This document shows positions 63,806 through 64,000 of a stretch of 64,000 nucleotides of DNA, one piece after another. The first letter of the stretch is position 1. Each line of letters opens with the position of its first letter. Made by a program: the position numbers and the translations under genes. Location: contig JACCGJ010011207.1 of NCBI GenBank assembly GCA_013407085.1, forward strand, positions 24,371 to 88,370. Reading direction: 5' to 3'. Source of the stretch: Atriophallophorus winterbourni (taxonomy: Eukaryota; Platyhelminthes; Trematoda; Plagiorchiida; Microphallidae). A model generated the notes under the pieces. The model saw nothing but the letters and a program-made list of their open reading frames with translations. It did no database searches and was not told the origin of the DNA.

Positions 63806-64000
63806 TGCAAGGAAAATCGTAAGGGTAATCTTGTTTCCACCCGTTGAATTCTCCGATTTATTCGCCGTGCGTGTCGTTTAACAACGCTGTGGTCAAATAT
63901 TGGTTTAGTTTGAGGTTTCGCTAAGTTTGATTGACCATGATGCAATAATTACTGTTCCAGGCAGAATACTCAAAAGTTAAAGCTCGCAACAACATCCATA

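Overview
The window looks like a gene-poor, repeat-rich flatworm (platyhelminth) chromosome. Base composition is AT-rich, introns run to about 5 kb, and introns and intergenic DNA are packed with broken retroelements. These include LINEs of CR1/Jockey type, LINE 3'-tails of the 'LGHV' type, Penelope-like elements (PLEs), a BEL/Pao LTR element, a Gypsy gag relic and short dispersed repeats. Assignment to flatworms, and whether trematode or diphyllobothriid-type cestode, is inference; nothing in the sequence fixes the species.

Two conserved host genes lie tail to tail in the first 24.3 kb. UTP25 (also called DIEXF/DEF, an 18S rRNA maturation factor) is on the + strand. Five exons are recovered (2506-2771, 4532-4864, 8028-about 8209, about 10046-10181, 11428-11635); the 5' part is not found, and one junction does not close in phase. 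C1GALT1 (core 1 O-glycan beta-1,3-galactosyltransferase, T-synthase) is on the - strand. All six coding exons can be placed, complement(11968..12105, 13285..13439, 15896..16037, 21048..21247, 22910..23089, 24155..24314). They join in phase to 975 nt, that is 324 residues plus stop. Its first intron appears to be a GC-AG intron. The two stop codons are 332 bp apart.

Inside these introns and out to about 28 kb lies a set of short sequences that fold as minimal hammerhead ribozymes. I distinguish five sequence families (A to E here). Seven copies keep an intact catalytic core and several more are mutated relics. They sit in PLE ends, in a 91+91 bp palindrome, and in a roughly 291 bp inserted unit flanked by a 15 bp target duplication.

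From 24.4 to 31.8 kb are three PLE remnants (RT and GIY-YIG regions) and minus-strand LINE pieces. From 32.9 to 36.6 kb and 40.7 to 43.5 kb are an old and a younger copy of one CR1/Jockey-like LINE. A Gypsy gag relic (38.0-38.6 kb) and a minus-strand LINE RT scrap (40.2-40.7 kb) lie between them.

The last third is a nest of insertions. A second LINE family, 'LINE-X', has an almost full copy (46.4-50.97 kb). A 5'-truncated LINE-X copy abuts its 3' end and is split by a BEL/Pao element (51002-58143, 5 bp target duplication CTGGT). A 462 bp unclassified retroposon sits inside the BEL 5' LTR. A minus-strand LINE (60.3-61.57 kb) then meets a third LINE-X copy (61.58-63.15 kb) head to head. No tRNA, rRNA or CRISPR feature was seen. 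All coordinates were read by eye; exon ends rest on splice consensus, phase and recalled family sequence, not on transcripts.
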